A DNA stretch of 64,000 nt from Plotosus lineatus (GCA_024760905.1 CM045733.1:25702501-25766500); one strand, 5' to 3'. Counted from the first letter of the stretch, positions 33,508 to 46,440 are shown. Program-made: numbers and translations. Notes: generated from the letters alone by a model not told the origin.

Positions 33508-34648
33508 CTAATGAAATATGAAATATTACACTAGCATTAAAATCACCTCGACTGTATATAGAAAGAGCTGAACAAGTCTGTTAAGAAACAGTGAGATTTA
33601 AATGTTTGTGCAATATGTCCACACAAATGTTTATGTAAAGATTTTCAACAGTTATTACTTTGAATAATGAAGTTCTCCAGGTCCTCTCAATTCCAGAAAA
33701 ACAAGAGGATGAACGCAAGAAAGAGAGACAGTGGGGCAGTACAAAGAGAGCATGCTCAACAAAGAAATGATCGAATTACAACCAATGCAAAAAGGCCTGG
33801 CACATCGGACCTGTACAGAGACGTTGATCCGCCACACTGCCGAGGTTATGGGGCCAAAGGGCAGTGGTGGTCGAAGATGAAAAGTGTCACGGCAACCAGA
33901 GATACATTTTAAATCTTGCCTGCAGTGGTGTGAGGTGACCTTTAGTGTGGCTAGACATTTTGCAGCTAGGATTTTTTTTTATCCTTTTCTTCCCATGCAA
34001 AGCATGGGGCGACTTCTGAAACACATAAACCATAAGACAACTATATTAAATCCCTGCAGGCTGGATACTGAGCTATACAGCCAAAGAGGTTTCCAGGGAC
34101 ACTTTCTGTGCATTCCAATTCACTTTCTAATGTGCTCTTATCAAGCTGTCCTTGCTATTTTCCCTTGAGGAGATTCCCACACAGTTTTAAGGCTTGTTTC
34201 AATACTTTATTAACTTTAGTGAAGTTCATTAGATTGACCTTAAGAGGCCTGAGGGATCGAGTCGATATAATTGTAGACCTCAGAAGCAGAACTTATTTGA
34301 AATGCATTGGTCTCAGATCCAATTTTCTTTTCAAGCACTGCAAAAGTGTCAGTTACAGCTGTTTACAAGTGTAAACAAGACTAATAATCTATTTAAAGGT
34401 GCAGTTTCAAAGGCCTGTTGAGCATTTACATTGCAGCTCTGATTTCCATCACGAGCAGCCGAGAGCTCGAAATATGAAAAATGCATTTAACGCCATGAAA
34501 ACATACTTCTAATATTTGTTTCGTTTCACTTATATAGATATTTAAGACTGGGTGATTTATCTTATCTCATAAATTATAATTCGTTATTTTAAATTCTATC
34601 CTCCTTACATGTAGTATTTGTTATTTGTTTGTAATAAGTGATGGGGAA
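33508..34648. other. Mostly unique sequence
   Basis: The open frame at 33667-33912 has no recognisable domain. The old repeat at 34185-34390 lies inside. Confidence 0.5.
34185..34390 (+). repeat. Old low-copy repeat, partner of 19280-19490
   Basis: It matches the 19280 copy through CTTTATTAAC, AGAGGCCTGAGGGATCGAG, TATAATTGTAGACCTCAG and CAGCTGTTTACAAGTGTAAA. Confidence 0.6.
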
Positions 34649-35317
34649 GGGCAGTGGTGGCCCGGTGGTAATGTGCTGGATTGCTGATCTCAAGTCAACA
34701 GTTGTCATGCTGTCCCCCCAGTGAGGCTAACTGGGTTATCAAAAGCCGGCCATGTCTTTCACTGTCTACGTTAAGAGGAACGTAGGGCGGCACGGTGGCG
34801 TAGTGGTCGGCACGTCAGCCTCACAGCAAGAAGGCCTGGGTTCAATACCAGACCTGGACGTTTCTGTGTGGAGTTTGCATGTTCTCTCCGTGCTTGCGTG
34901 GGTTTCCTCTGGGTACTCCGGTTTGCTCCCACAGTCCAAAAAACATGCACAGTAGGTTAATTGGCTGTTCCAAATTGCCCGTAGGTGTGAGTGAGTCCAT
35001 ATGTGGCCTGGCGAACCATACAGTAGGTCATTGTGATCACAGCCATGACAATCCTTGTATGAGCATCATTCAAGCTTCAGGGATCAACATCCATTCCTTG
35101 TGATTGGATGTAGATGTAGAGAGAAGAGGAATGTAAAAGAACCATTGCTGACTTTTGTACAGAGTTGCTGCATAGCCATCAATGTCTTTCTGTCCTGCGA
35201 TGGCCTGGCGAGCTGTCTAGGATGTACCCCGCCCTTTCCCAGAGTCAGCTGAGATGGGTATCAGCCTCCCCGTGACCCTAATTAGGACGAAGCAGTTCAG
35301 AAAAATGAATGAATAAT
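34649..35317 (+). mobile_element. SINE-A2 interrupted by SINE-B
   Basis: The left half is 34649-34784 (head and first body part). The right half resumes at 35124 with AAGAGGAATGTAAAAGAACC and ends with the L2-type tail and GAATGAATAATAATG. The nested SINE-B is at 34785-35123. Confidence 0.85.
34785..35123 (+). mobile_element. SINE-B with an unusual tail
   Basis: Flanks AAGAGGAACGTA (34773-34784) and AAGAGGAATGTA (35124-35135) differ at one base. The head GGGCGGCACGGTGGCGTAGT and middle are well kept. After CCTGGCGAACCATACAGTAG the sequence is unrelated to the L2 or BovB-like tails and ends TGGATGTAGATGTAGAGAG. Confidence 0.85.
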
Positions 35318-35352
35318 AATGATAATTATTAAAAGGTCACATGTTTTTATAT

Positions 35353-35620
35353 AGGCCGGGCAGTGGCATAGTGGTCAGCACATCTGCATTACTGAGAGGG
35401 CATTACGTCTGCGGTCCAATTCCTGGGCTCGGCCATTTCCGTGTAGAGTTTGCATGTTCTCCCTGTGCACAGTAGACTAACTGACTGTTTCCTGGATATG
35501 AGTGTGAGTGTGACTGGTTGTGTATGTTGGCCCTGCTGGCCAGCTCTTCAGTGTGTACCCCACCCTCACCTAGAGTCGGCCGAGATGTGTGCCAGCCTCC
35601 CTACATCATCTAATTAGGAA
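35353..35620 (+). mobile_element. SINE-B, decayed
   Basis: GGGCAGTGGCATAGTGGTCAG head, GTAGAGTTTGCATGTTCTCC middle, and L2-type tail with GTGTACCCCACCCTCACC and CTAATTAGGA. Confidence 0.8.
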
Positions 35621-36190
35621 ACAAATTTTCATAAATAATAATTATTTGCTTAATGTGAGGTTGACATTGGGAAAAATCCCTGCAATGGCACTTTGTAGAG
35701 ATTATTTGATGACATTCACTGGACGTGGGGAAAGAATAAGAAAAACAAAGTAAACCAACATAATTGTAGTTGAATAATTGTGCACTGTGTCACTATTTTT
35801 TTAGAACAAAATTGTGTCCCATGTCAAGGATTTCCGAATCACTGACTGTGACAAATTGTGCATTTTTGTCTACTGCCGCATTCAAGCATCACCCCAAGTT
35901 TGGGTGGATAATAAGCAGTTACACAATTTAGGCAAAGCATTATATTGAGAATTATTCAGATTGAGGGGGTATTATCAGAAAATAAAACCATCCAAGATAT
36001 GAATAATTCTCCATATTATGCAAAAGCCAGTGTATCACAACACCATGAGCTACAGCATGCTGTTTTCTATTCAGTTGAGTAAAATTCTGTGAATGTATGG
36101 AAAAAAATATTGAATTAAAGTTTTCATTTGATGTCAGGCAATTGCTTACTTATTTACTCATTTATTTATTTATTTAATTAATTAGTTAAT
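35621..36190. other. Unique A/T-rich sequence
   Basis: No gene or family seen. ATTT/AATT short repeats near 36148-36195 lead into the TA tract. Confidence 0.5.
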
Positions 36191-36193
36191 TAA

Positions 36194-36197
<4 letters not shown>

Positions 36198-36272
<75 letters not shown>
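36198..36272. repeat. (TA)n microsatellite
   Basis: About 37 perfect TA units. Confidence 0.97.
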
Positions 36273-36274
<2 letters not shown>

Positions 36275-36287
36275 CACAAATAAAATA

Positions 36288-36603
36288 GTCATTCATTTTT
36301 CTGAACCGCTTAATCCTAATTAGGACCACAGGGAGGCTGCAGCCCATCTTAGCCGATTCGGGGCGAGGGCAGGGTGCACCCTGGATAGCTCGCCAGGCCA
36401 TTGCAGGGCCAACACTCACACAACCATTCACTCTCACACTCACGCCTATGGATTATTTGGAACTGCCAATGAACCTACTGTGCATGTTTTTGGACTGTGG
36501 GAGAAAACCGGAGTACCCGGAGGAAACCCACACAAGCACAGGGAGAACATGCAAACTCCATACAGAAACGCCTGAGCTGGGAATCCAACACAGAACCCAA
36601 GAA
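36288..36603 (-). mobile_element. SINE-B, 5'-truncated
   Basis: The minus strand reads from the GTTTCTGTATGGAGTTTGCA segment through TTTTGGACTGTGGG (plus-strand spelling) to the L2-type tail at 36288. The head is eroded. Confidence 0.85.
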
Positions 36604-36654
36604 TAATTATCTTAATTTTAAAATTAAAGCTTATTGGAAAAGTGCTTACAAACA

Positions 36655-36770
36655 AACGGCAATGGTGGCCTGGTTGTACTGTGCTGGGTTACCAATCCCA
36701 AGGTTGGGGGTTCAAGCCCCACTGTCAATAGTTGTCACTCCTGCCCCCCCCCCCCCAAGTGCACCCAACA
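36655..36770 (+). mobile_element. SINE-A head fragment
   Basis: The head (GCAATGGTGGCCTGG) and B box GGTTCAAGCCC are present with an expanded C run (36743-36756). It ends after GTGCACCCAAC. The 3' part is missing, which is unusual for a LINE-mobilised element and implies a later deletion. Confidence 0.75.
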
Positions 36771-37995
<1,225 letters not shown>

Positions 37996-38185
37996 TTTTT
38001 TTTTTACAGCATTTAGCAAACACTCTTATCCAGAACAATTTACAAATGTCATTTTTATACAACTGAGAAATTATGGGTTAAGGGCCGCGTGGGCTCAATC
38101 CCCACTATCACCACTGTTGGGCCCTTGAGCCGCTGACCTTCAGATCAGGAACTCATCACATTAACCACTAAGCCACCACTACCCT
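37996..38185 (-). mobile_element. Fish tRNA-type SINE (another family)
   Basis: The left side CAGCATTTAGCAAACACTCTTATCC is abbreviated here to its key part AGCATTTAGCAAACACTC, a common 3' end of fish SINEs. The minus strand has a tRNA-like AGTGGTGGCTTAGTGGTTAA head and a degenerate B box. The AAC TGAGAAATT ATGGGTTAAG middle fits that family. Confidence 0.65.
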
Positions 38186-38850
38186 TATATGCTGTTTTTG
38201 TTTTTTTATTGTTGTTTTGTTCTGTTTTTTTTTTGTTTGTTTGTTTGTTTTTAACAAATAATTCATATGTGTGAATCACCCCTCAGGAATTTAGAGATCT
38301 GAGGTGGCAACGCAACAGAATCTACATTGTAAGAAATAATTTTAGTTTTGTACCATTATTACTGGAAAATGGGAAACTGCTTACTGTAGACCCCGCATAA
38401 AGCATGTTACTGTACATCTGCAAAGCCACAGCGTTGAAACAACATCTCAGACTACTATCTGCTCTCACATTTGATGCCAACAGGAAGTCTAGAAATCCTG
38501 GTGGCTGACATCAATGCAAAAATTTCAGACATTGGTTAGAATAAGTAGGTGTTTTCAGACTTTTGTCTGGTACTGTATATTATAGCAGCTGTTATACACC
38601 GTTGTTCCCTCACCACACACCTGTATTTCCTTATTCAGAAGTTATGCTGCAATCTATGGTACCCATAACTCTGAAAAATCTTCTGCAGTCAAAGCAGTGA
38701 TGAGAGTGCAACAGGACGGTCATTCAACTTGGAATTTGATATTATTCCACTTATTAAAGCACAGTTAATATAAATTAAATACTGCACTGCATGTACAGAT
38801 ATAAAACCTTCCAATATTTATAAGTGACATTTTTTTTAAGTGCATGTGTT
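38186..38850. other. Unique sequence, no gene seen
   Basis: T runs and TTTG repeats near 38195-38252. Otherwise nothing recognised. Confidence 0.5.
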
Positions 38851-38852
38851 CA

Positions 38853-39186
38853 TTTATTCATTTCCTGAACCATTTAATCCTAATTAGTGTCACAGGTAGA
38901 CTGGTGACCATCTCAGCTAACTCTAGGTGAGGGCAGAGTATACCCTGGACAGTTGGGTAGGCCATCACAGGGTAGAAACAGGCCAGTGGCTATGTAACCT
39001 ACACTTTATGAAATTCAGCAATGGTTCTTTTACATGCCTCTCACCATAAACAGTGAGCGACATGGCCAGCCTTTGATATCCCAGTTAGCTGAACTGGGGG
39101 TACAGCTTTGATAGCAATTCACAGTTGGGCTTGAATCCCCAAGATTGGGATCAGTAATCCAGCATCTTACCACCAAGCCACCTATA
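38853..39186 (-). mobile_element. SINE-A2, decayed but complete
   Basis: The minus strand starts with GGTGGCTTGGTGGTAAGATG and ends in the L2-type tail at 38853. The substitution load is higher than in the copies with perfect duplications, so it is older. Confidence 0.82.
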
Positions 39187-39345
39187 TGTTTTCATAAAAT
39201 GAAAAATAATTGAAATATGTTGGAATTTTTGGTGTTCAGTGATTTCAGTATGCGTGTTCTGGTGCTGTTTTTATAGACATAAATATCATTCATAAATATG
39301 AGCACATAAACTGTATAATGGTGTATATATGGATAGAAGTACATA

Positions 39346-39663
39346 CAGTTGGCCTCCTTATTACGAAATTAATCTGTTCCAGCGCCTTTTTCGGAACCTG
39401 GAGTTTTCGTAAGTAGAGGCACATTTTACATGTAAAACATGTGATTCGTTCCAAGGCCCTCAATACTACCCCCTAAACCCTTTAAAATTATAAAAGAATA
39501 CCTTTTAAGACCTCCTTCTGCTTCAATATCGTACCAATGGTAGACGGGTTTGGCCATATTCCTTTGCGATATCACTCAACCGTATGCCACGAGCCTGCTT
39601 ATTCTTTTCAGTCGCATCGAATATCACACACACACACACACACACACACGTGTGTGTGTGTGT

Positions 39664-39720
<57 letters not shown>

Positions 39721-40291
39721 CGTGCGAGTGTGTGTGTGTGCGGACATGTGATGACCATGTCTTTTTAGCAGAGTTAGACTCTTCCAAATGTTTATGAAAG
39801 GTTAAAAGCAATGAGCATGCTCAAAAAAACTCATGAAACAACAGTAACTTTGTCCTTTACACGAAAAGGATTTAAGGAAGATGCAGCTCCATAATAGCCA
39901 ATGGGAGGGTGCTGTGTCATCCCTCCTAGCCAATAGGCGGACAGCAGGGCTGGACGTGGGAGATAGCCAAAGGGAGGGAGCTGCGTCATCCCACCTAGCC
40001 AATGTGAGGCCAGCGAGGCAGGATGTTGGGAGATAGCCAATGGGAGGGAGCTGCATCATCCATCCAAGCCAGTGGGAGGCCAGTGGGGCAGGATGTGGGA
40101 AGACATTCAATGGGAAAACAGCTTGTGCATTGTTTGAATGTTTGAATGGCGTGTTTTATTGTTTGAATGGCGTGTTTGGCACGTTTCGTAAGGAGAACTT
40201 GTTTCGTATACAGAGAGAAAAAAAATTGGAAAATGTTTTCGTAACCTGGATTTTTAGTTTGCTGGGACTATCGTAAGGTGAGGTACCACTG
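39346..40291 (-). mobile_element. T3 pogo/Tigger-like element
   Basis: It is a paralogue of T2. The right end in reverse complement is CAGTGGTACCTCACCTTACG (40291) next to TA. The left end CAGTTGGCCTCCTTATTACG has drifted. A transposase trace on the minus strand at about 39523-39625 reads NKQARGIRLSDIAKEYGQ, like the helix-turn-helix region of Tigger proteins. About 39880-40130 holds three or four imperfect ~70-base tandem units built on TAGCCAATGGGAGG. Confidence 0.8.
39628..39730. repeat. Head-to-head (CA)n(TG)n microsatellite
   Basis: About 11 CA units meet about 40 TG units at CACACGTGTG, so the junction is a perfect palindrome. Confidence 0.95.
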
Positions 40292-40301
40292 TATATACAC
40301 A

Positions 40302-41821
40302 CAAACCGGATTCCAAAAAATACTATACGAATTGTGAATAAAAACTGAATGCAATGATGTGGAAGTGCCAAATTTCAATATTTTATTCTGAATAGAACAT
40401 AGATGACAGGGTCAAAAGTTTAAACTGAGAAAATGTATCATTTTAAGGGGAAAATATGTTGATTTTACATTCCTTGGTGTCAACAAATTTCAAAAAAGTT
40501 GGGACAGGTAGCAGTAAGAGGCCATAAAAGTCAATTGCACTTATAATGAACAGCTAGAAGATCAATTACGACTAATGAGGCCTATTGGCATCATACTGAG
40601 TATAAAAAGAGCTTCTCAGAGTGGCAGTGTCTCTCAGAAGCAAAGATGTGTAGAGGATCACTAATTCCCCTAATGTTGCATAGAAAGACAGTGAAGCAAT
40701 ATCAGAAAGGTGTTTCTAAGCTAAAAATTGGAAAGAGTTTGAAGTTATCATCATCTACAGGGCATAACATCATCAAAAGATTCAGAGAATCTGGAAGAAT
40801 CTCTCTGCGTAAGGGTCAATGGCGAAAAACTATACAGGATGCTCATGATCTTCGGGCCCTTAAATGGCACTGCACCACAAACAGGAATGCTACTGTCAGA
40901 GAAATCACAGAATGGGCTCAGAAATACTTCCAGAAACCATTGTCGGTGAACACAATCCACTGTGCCATCCGCCGTTACCAGCTAAAACTCTACAGTACAA
41001 AGAAGAAGCCCTTTCTAAATAAGACCCAGAAGAGCAAGTGTTTTCTCTAGGCCAGGGGTCATTTAAAATAGAGTGTGGCAAAGTGGAAAACTGTTCTGTG
41101 GTCAGATGAATCACGATTCGAAGTTCTTTATGGAAAACTGGGACGCCATGTCATCCGGACTAAAGAGGACAAGGACAACCCAAGGTGGTATCAGCGCTCA
41201 GTTCAGAAGCCTGCATCTGTGATGGTATGGGGTTACATGAGTGCAGGTGGCACGGGCAGCTTGCACATCTTGAAAGGCACCATCAATGCAGAAAAGTATA
41301 TTCAGGTTCTAGAACAAAATACGCTTCCATCCAGACGTCATCTGTTTCAGAGAAAACTTTGCATTTTTCAACATGATAATATCAGACCACATGCAGGATT
41401 AATTACAATGTCATGGCTGCAGAGGAAAAGGATCCGGGTATGGAAATGGCCAGGCTGCAGTCCAGATCTTTCATCTATAGAGAACATTTGGCGCATCATA
41501 AAAAGGAGGGTGCAGCAAGAAAGGCCCGAGACAGTTGAACAGTTAGAGGCCTGTATTAGACAAGAATGGGACAACATTCATATTTCTCAACTTGAGAAAC
41601 TTGCTCCCCAGACATTTACAGACTGTTGTAAGAAGAAGAGGGGACGCCTCAAAGTGGTGAAAATGGCCTTGTCCCAACTCTTTTGAGATTTGTTGACACC
41701 TTGAAATTTAAAATCAACATATTTTCCCCTTAATATATTGAAATTTGGCACTTCCACATCATTGCATTCAGTTTTTATTCACAATTTGTATGGCGTCCTG
41801 AGTTTTTTGGAATCCGGTTTG
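40302..41821 (+). mobile_element. Tc1-type DNA transposon, nearly intact
   Basis: Outer ends CAAACCGGATTCCAAAAAA and its complement lie at 40302 and 41821. TA follows the right end (41822-41823), and CA replaces TA on the left. The inverted repeats run about 200 bp on each side (shared block GGAAGTGCCAAATTTCAATA), with an extra stretch on the left, like the IR/DR Tc1 subgroup. The length of 1520 bp is close to the usual 1.5-1.6 kb. It lies exactly between T3 and T5. Confidence 0.92.
40646..41686 (+). pseudogene. Tc1 transposase with two in-frame stops
   Basis: One reading frame of ~345 codons is interrupted by TAG at 41048-41050 and 41069-41071. The N-terminal part has two helix-turn-helix DNA-binding regions (KLKIGKSLKLSSSTGHNII, then TVREITEWAQKYFQ). 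The C-terminal part has the catalytic triad: D in WSDESRF, D in FQHDNIRPH and E in SSIENIW. There are 34 residues between the second D and E, so DD34E is intact. Nuclear-import and linker basics such as KKK lie before the stops. Tc1 transposases cut at the element ends and insert at TA. The stops make this copy non-autonomous, but the rest has hardly decayed. Confidence 0.92.
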
Positions 41822-41827
41822 TATATC

Positions 41828-42505
41828 CAGTGGAACCTCAGTAGTCGAACACGATTTGTTCCAAAGATGTGGTCGATTACTGATTTTTTTCAAGAGTGAA
41901 ACAATATTTCCCATAAGAAATAGTTGAACGTCGATTAATACATTCAGATGAATGTCTACTTACTTCATTTCAGTTGTATATAATTTGAAGAGTATTTATG
42001 AAACACATTAATATTCAAAACATACATTAATGCATAAAAGAATAAAACATTATAATAGTGCGCAATAATTAACCTAATTATGTATTGTATTTGTTTATAT
42101 ACCTTTCTGGTTGCGATGTGTCAGCGTATGTGGATGGATGGGGAGGGAGAGATGGGGGAGGGGTTATTGCTTTGAGAGGGCGTGGCTGTTTTTCATTTTC
42201 TCTGGCTCTTGATCGCAGTTGATTCTTCACATTCTCACAATTTTTTTCTTTTCCTTGCCAGTAGAATTACTGCTGCTTTTCTTTGGACTCAGGGTTAAGG
42301 GTTAAAGTAGCCGTAACGTAACAAATAAACAAAATATGCAGTATGAGACACTAGCTCAATGGCTGTTCAAAGTACTGTACACTGAGCAGCGTTCAACACA
42401 CTCGGGCTCTGCTCCGTTCAAATGCTGTTGATTTGTTCGAACACCAAGGCAGATTTTCCTCATATTTTTCGATCAAACTCTGATTTGTTCAACTAAAAAG
42501 ATCTA
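41828..42505. mobile_element. T5 pogo/Tigger-like element, one end only
   Basis: The left end CAGTGGAACCTCAGTAGTCG and sub-terminal TTCGAACAC/GTTGAACG-like motifs recur near 42410-42500, where TTTGTTCGAACACC appears. The expected right terminus is lost next to the following SINE-A1. No transposase trace was seen. Confidence 0.6.
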
Positions 42506-42511
42506 TATGCT

Positions 42512-42852
42512 GGGCAGTGGTGGTCTAGTGGTAGGGCACAGGATCGCTGATCGTAAGGTTGGGGGTTTGAGTCCCCACAAGGTTGTCTCACACACACACA
42601 CACACACCCATCGCCACCAGTGCAGCTAACTGGGTTATCAAAGGCGGGCCATGTCGCTCACTGTCTATGGTGAGAGACATGTAAAAGAACCATTGATGAC
42701 TTTCGTAAAGAGTAGCTGCAAAGCCGTCAGCGTGTTTCTGTCCCTCGCGAAAGGGTTGTGTCAGGAAGGGCATCCGAAGTAAAAACCAATGCCAAATCAA
42801 ATGTGCAAATCAGATGATTCGCTGTGGCGACCCCTGAGAAAAAGGGAAAAGT
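42512..42852 (+). mobile_element. SINE-A1, complete
   Basis: Head GGGCAGTGGTGGTCTAGTGG, B-box-like GGGTTTGAGTCC, a CA run (42589-42606) in the body and the LINE-R-type tail ending CCCCTGAGAAAAAGGG. Confidence 0.88.
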
Positions 42853-42923
42853 TAAATTCTACTGTACATACATCACCTATGTTTTTGTTCATTTCCATTT
42901 TTAAAGCATCGTATGGTGTACAT

Positions 42924-42924
<1 letters not shown>

Positions 42925-43008
<84 letters not shown>
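42925..43008. repeat. (TA)n microsatellite
   Basis: About 42 TA units. Confidence 0.97.
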
Positions 43009-43010
<2 letters not shown>

Positions 43011-43341
43011 ATAAAAAGGTTTCATTGAAGGTAGTTTGGTACAAAAGTAAATAATTGTTTGCAAAATGGACAATGCAAAACAAAATCTATTTGTTGTCAA
43101 TACTGTATATAATCAAATGTAAAGTATTGAAAGATGATTACAGTGAATAAAGAAATATCACAAAAGATTGTTTACAGATTCTTTACACTGCAATGCAAAA
43201 TCATGAACAATTTTCTAATAATAAATTATTAATTTATGTACTAATTTACAGAATAATTAATGCAGTAATGTCTGCTATTCGAAATGATATATTGTATATT
43301 ACAGATGTATATACATACTGTATATGTGGCATCAGAAAAAA

Positions 43342-43374
<33 letters not shown>

Positions 43375-45187
43375 ATATTTATATATATACAAATAATTAA
43401 AAGTATATTAAGTCCATTATGATTTTATTCACCATATCATATCACTCTGTTGTTTTGAGAAGCAAGAGAGTAGAACGTCAGACAGATGGCTGGAACATAT
43501 TAAAATGAGAATTAAACATTTCATATTATTTTTTTTCTCTATCTGTCTCCCTGGTGATGACTGAGGGAATGGAATTTTGACGACCATGTAAATATTATGA
43601 AAGTCGATGCTTCTTTTTCCTCAATGTTGGCTGGGTTAACAGGCTGTGACTGAAATGTTTGATAGACTGTTGCAGAGTAAACAGAAATAAATGTCTGTGG
43701 CGGAGTGGAGAAGGATGCAGGGAATCTTTCCTGATGCTATAATAGCTTCAAACTTTAATTTCCTTTTATTATAGTCTTGGCTTAAGTAGACACATGCTTT
43801 ACTTAATTGCGCAGTATCTTATAGGTTCTGCTGTCTTCCCCTACTTCTGACTTCTGTAAGTGTTATTTTTTTGTGTGTGTCAGCTTTATATGTTCTCAAT
43901 TAGAGAGCCTCATCCTCCCATCACTCTTTCTCTTGCTAATTAAAAGCCAGAAGTCTGTTTATTTCCTGTGTTCTTAAACAACCAGGAAGCTTAAAAGTTG
44001 TACTGCGGACTCATTGCGGATGGATGAAAATGGAGCTCAACATGCTCGCCAGTTCTGGTGTATTTAAGCTTTCTGACACCAAACAAGATTTGTGCCCATT
44101 ACCGCTGCTGCTGGAAATTGCTTCCCTGGTGGCAGAGAGCCACGCTCCAAATAAATGATGGTCAGGCTCGGTTGAACTTGAAATAAAGGCCTGTTTGGTT
44201 CTGCTGGGTCTATGTAGCTGTTGCTATTGCAATTCATATGGTTTCTCAATCATCACATGACTTCACATCCATTCTGTTTTTTTTTTTGTTTTTTTGTTTT
44301 TTTTTGTCCCCTTTGTCAGGTCCTTATTCTTACTGCAGGTTACATGATTGCTTTTTTCAATGTACAGAATGGCACAGATAATCTATGCCCAGATCTTACT
44401 GATTGGAAATGTAGTATAGTTCTTTTTATTTGTTTTGTAATGGGAATTTAAGGAATCTATTATTTGAAATGAACATATAGTTTACAACTATGAATTTGAA
44501 TATGAATAGCATCCCTGCCAGCAGATCCCTCGTATGTCCAGAATCACTGCTTTTCAGGAAATGGTTTTGTGTCGTCATTCATGTTTATACATGTTCATGT
44601 GTCATTCCAATACTAACATATTAGCAAAATCAATGTGGAATAGATGTATGAGGGTTTTATCGTCTGATGTGGCTATATATCTACTTTCCCCTTCTAAAAC
44701 CCTCATGAATCAATTTCAGCCTAATTTTGCTCATATCTTAATACAATAATGACACTTTTATCCGTCATTGATTAGAACAGCCCCAATTAATGTATTGCAA
44801 TTTTTTCCATCAATTTAAAATGTTAGAAGATTTATTTTAGCGATGTATGTACTCAGATTTTTTTTTTTCTTGCTGCTCAGTATGTCTGGCCAAAAATGTC
44901 TTCTTATTAAAAATTAAGTGCGATGAATTGAAACTAAAGCCAGAAATGCCATGACCAGATTACAAAAGCTAGACTTCCTTTACCCTGAATTGCAAAGCAT
45001 GCTGGTCTGTTCTCTTCCACGTCTCACGACTGGAGTACATAAAAAAAAAAAAAGACCTTTTATCGACAGAGACCATCTCCAAGAAATTGGCCTCTACCAC
45101 GGCTGGGTAGTCTTCTATGTTTAAATAAAGGATACAACTAGTCTGGCTCTACACTGCTACCTGTCTGTACAGTGTATAAGATAGAGT
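43009..45187. other. Longest unique block, no gene seen
   Basis: 2.2 kb with only a GT/TA tract near 43340-43390 and T runs near 44279-44306. No ORF shows a domain or codon pattern. The segment 43600-44000 has balanced composition and could be conserved non-coding DNA. Confidence 0.5.
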
Positions 45188-45925
45188 CAGGGTGGTATGT
45201 TGTTGGCACATCTGCCTCACCGCAAGAAATCCTGGGTTCATGCCCCATGCCTGGTGCCGATGTTTATGAGTTTAGTGTGCATGTTCTCTCCGTGCTTACA
45301 TCAGCTTCCTTGGGTACACCGTACATAATATACATATATGCTATAAGCTAATTGCCTGTTCCAAATCATTCCTAAGTGTGATTGTGAGTGGTTCTGTGTG
45401 TTTGTTGGCCCCGTGATAGATTGTTGAGCTGTTCAAGGTGAATCGGTCCTTCGGAGAGGTCCAACCTCCCCATGACCCCAGCACAGTGCTTCACAAATAG
45501 TGGGACGCAGTATGATGTGAGGTGGGGAGCGCATATGACCCTGGAGAACATGCTCCTCTGGAATAGTGTAAGAGAATTAAGTTTAATTGCACCTCCACTC
45601 CACTAGTTGGCAGTGGTTGTTATTGTTATATTTATTGTTATATAACAATATTATTATATCTTATATTGTTGCGCTATGGTGTAGCGTTTTTTTTGGCACG
45701 AGCAAACATTATGAAGTGCAGTCAACAACCCCTCAAGAACCAACCCAGAAACATTTCTAACAGGAACGAAGAGAAAGGTGGAGAGAGACGGGGATATTAA
45801 GACATAAATAAGTTGAATGAGTTAAATAAGGATGTATTGTTTTTTCTTCCTAGAGGGGGCGGCACAGAAAATAATTGAGAAGCACCGCCCTAGTAGGCTA
45901 AGGCAGATGTATGAATGAATAAAAT
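45188..45925 (+). mobile_element. SINE-B interrupted by H1
   Basis: The head GGGTGGTATGTTGTTGGCAC and middle CATGTTCTCTCCGTGC run into an eroded L2-type tail that is cut at CATGACCC (45483). It resumes at 45888 with CCCTAGTAGGCTAAGGC and GAATGAATAAA. Confidence 0.8.
45484..45887 (+). mobile_element. H1 hAT-like element, copy 2
   Basis: Ends CAGTGCTTCACAAATAG and AATTGAGAAGCACCG. Flanks CCCCAGCA (45476-45483) and CCCTAGTA (45888-45895) match at six of eight bases. A short ATTGTTATA duplication lies inside (45624-45665), and the block equivalent to 4600-4860 in copy 1 is deleted. Confidence 0.82.
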
Positions 45926-46440
45926 GTATGAAAAATGCTTTACAATTCAGAGTATCCTCTCACAATAATGTATCAGCAAGAAATGATTACTCAATATGTA
46001 TTAACAGTCTAACACTTATAATAATGTGTTCATATGTGCACATACAAAAATCAAATTGTGCAATTAAATGAATGCATACCTAAAAAAATGAATAAATTAA
46101 CTATTTAGTTAAATAAATAGTAAATTAATAACCACTTGTCAACCAAGAATAAATGTTTCATAACATGTAATATTGGTGAGCCACTAGTGTGTATGGCACC
46201 CAAGAATTGAAGAAGTATGATGGGAGGATATGCAAATGATGAAAATTTCATTTCAACTCAGTTTTATTTGTTTAGTGCTTTTTACAATTTACATTGTCTC
46301 AAAGCAGCTTCACACAGAAAAACAGTGTTGGGTTTACAACGTATTAAATAATTTAAAGAGTAATTTAAAAATGAAACACATAAGAAAATACAAAGGGTTG
46401 CAATGCATTAAAAAGTATACAACAAATTACAAAAAAAACT
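45926..46440. other. Unique sequence with a fish repeat fragment
   Basis: At about 46250-46330 the TTTATTTGTTTAGTGCTTTT and CATTGTCTCAAAGCAGCTTC blocks match a very common fish interspersed repeat that I recognise by sequence but cannot name securely. The rest is A/T-rich and unassigned. Confidence 0.55.

Noticed and set aside
33667..33912. 81-codon ORF with basic composition
   Set aside because: No family resemblance and no flanking splice or promoter features that I could support.
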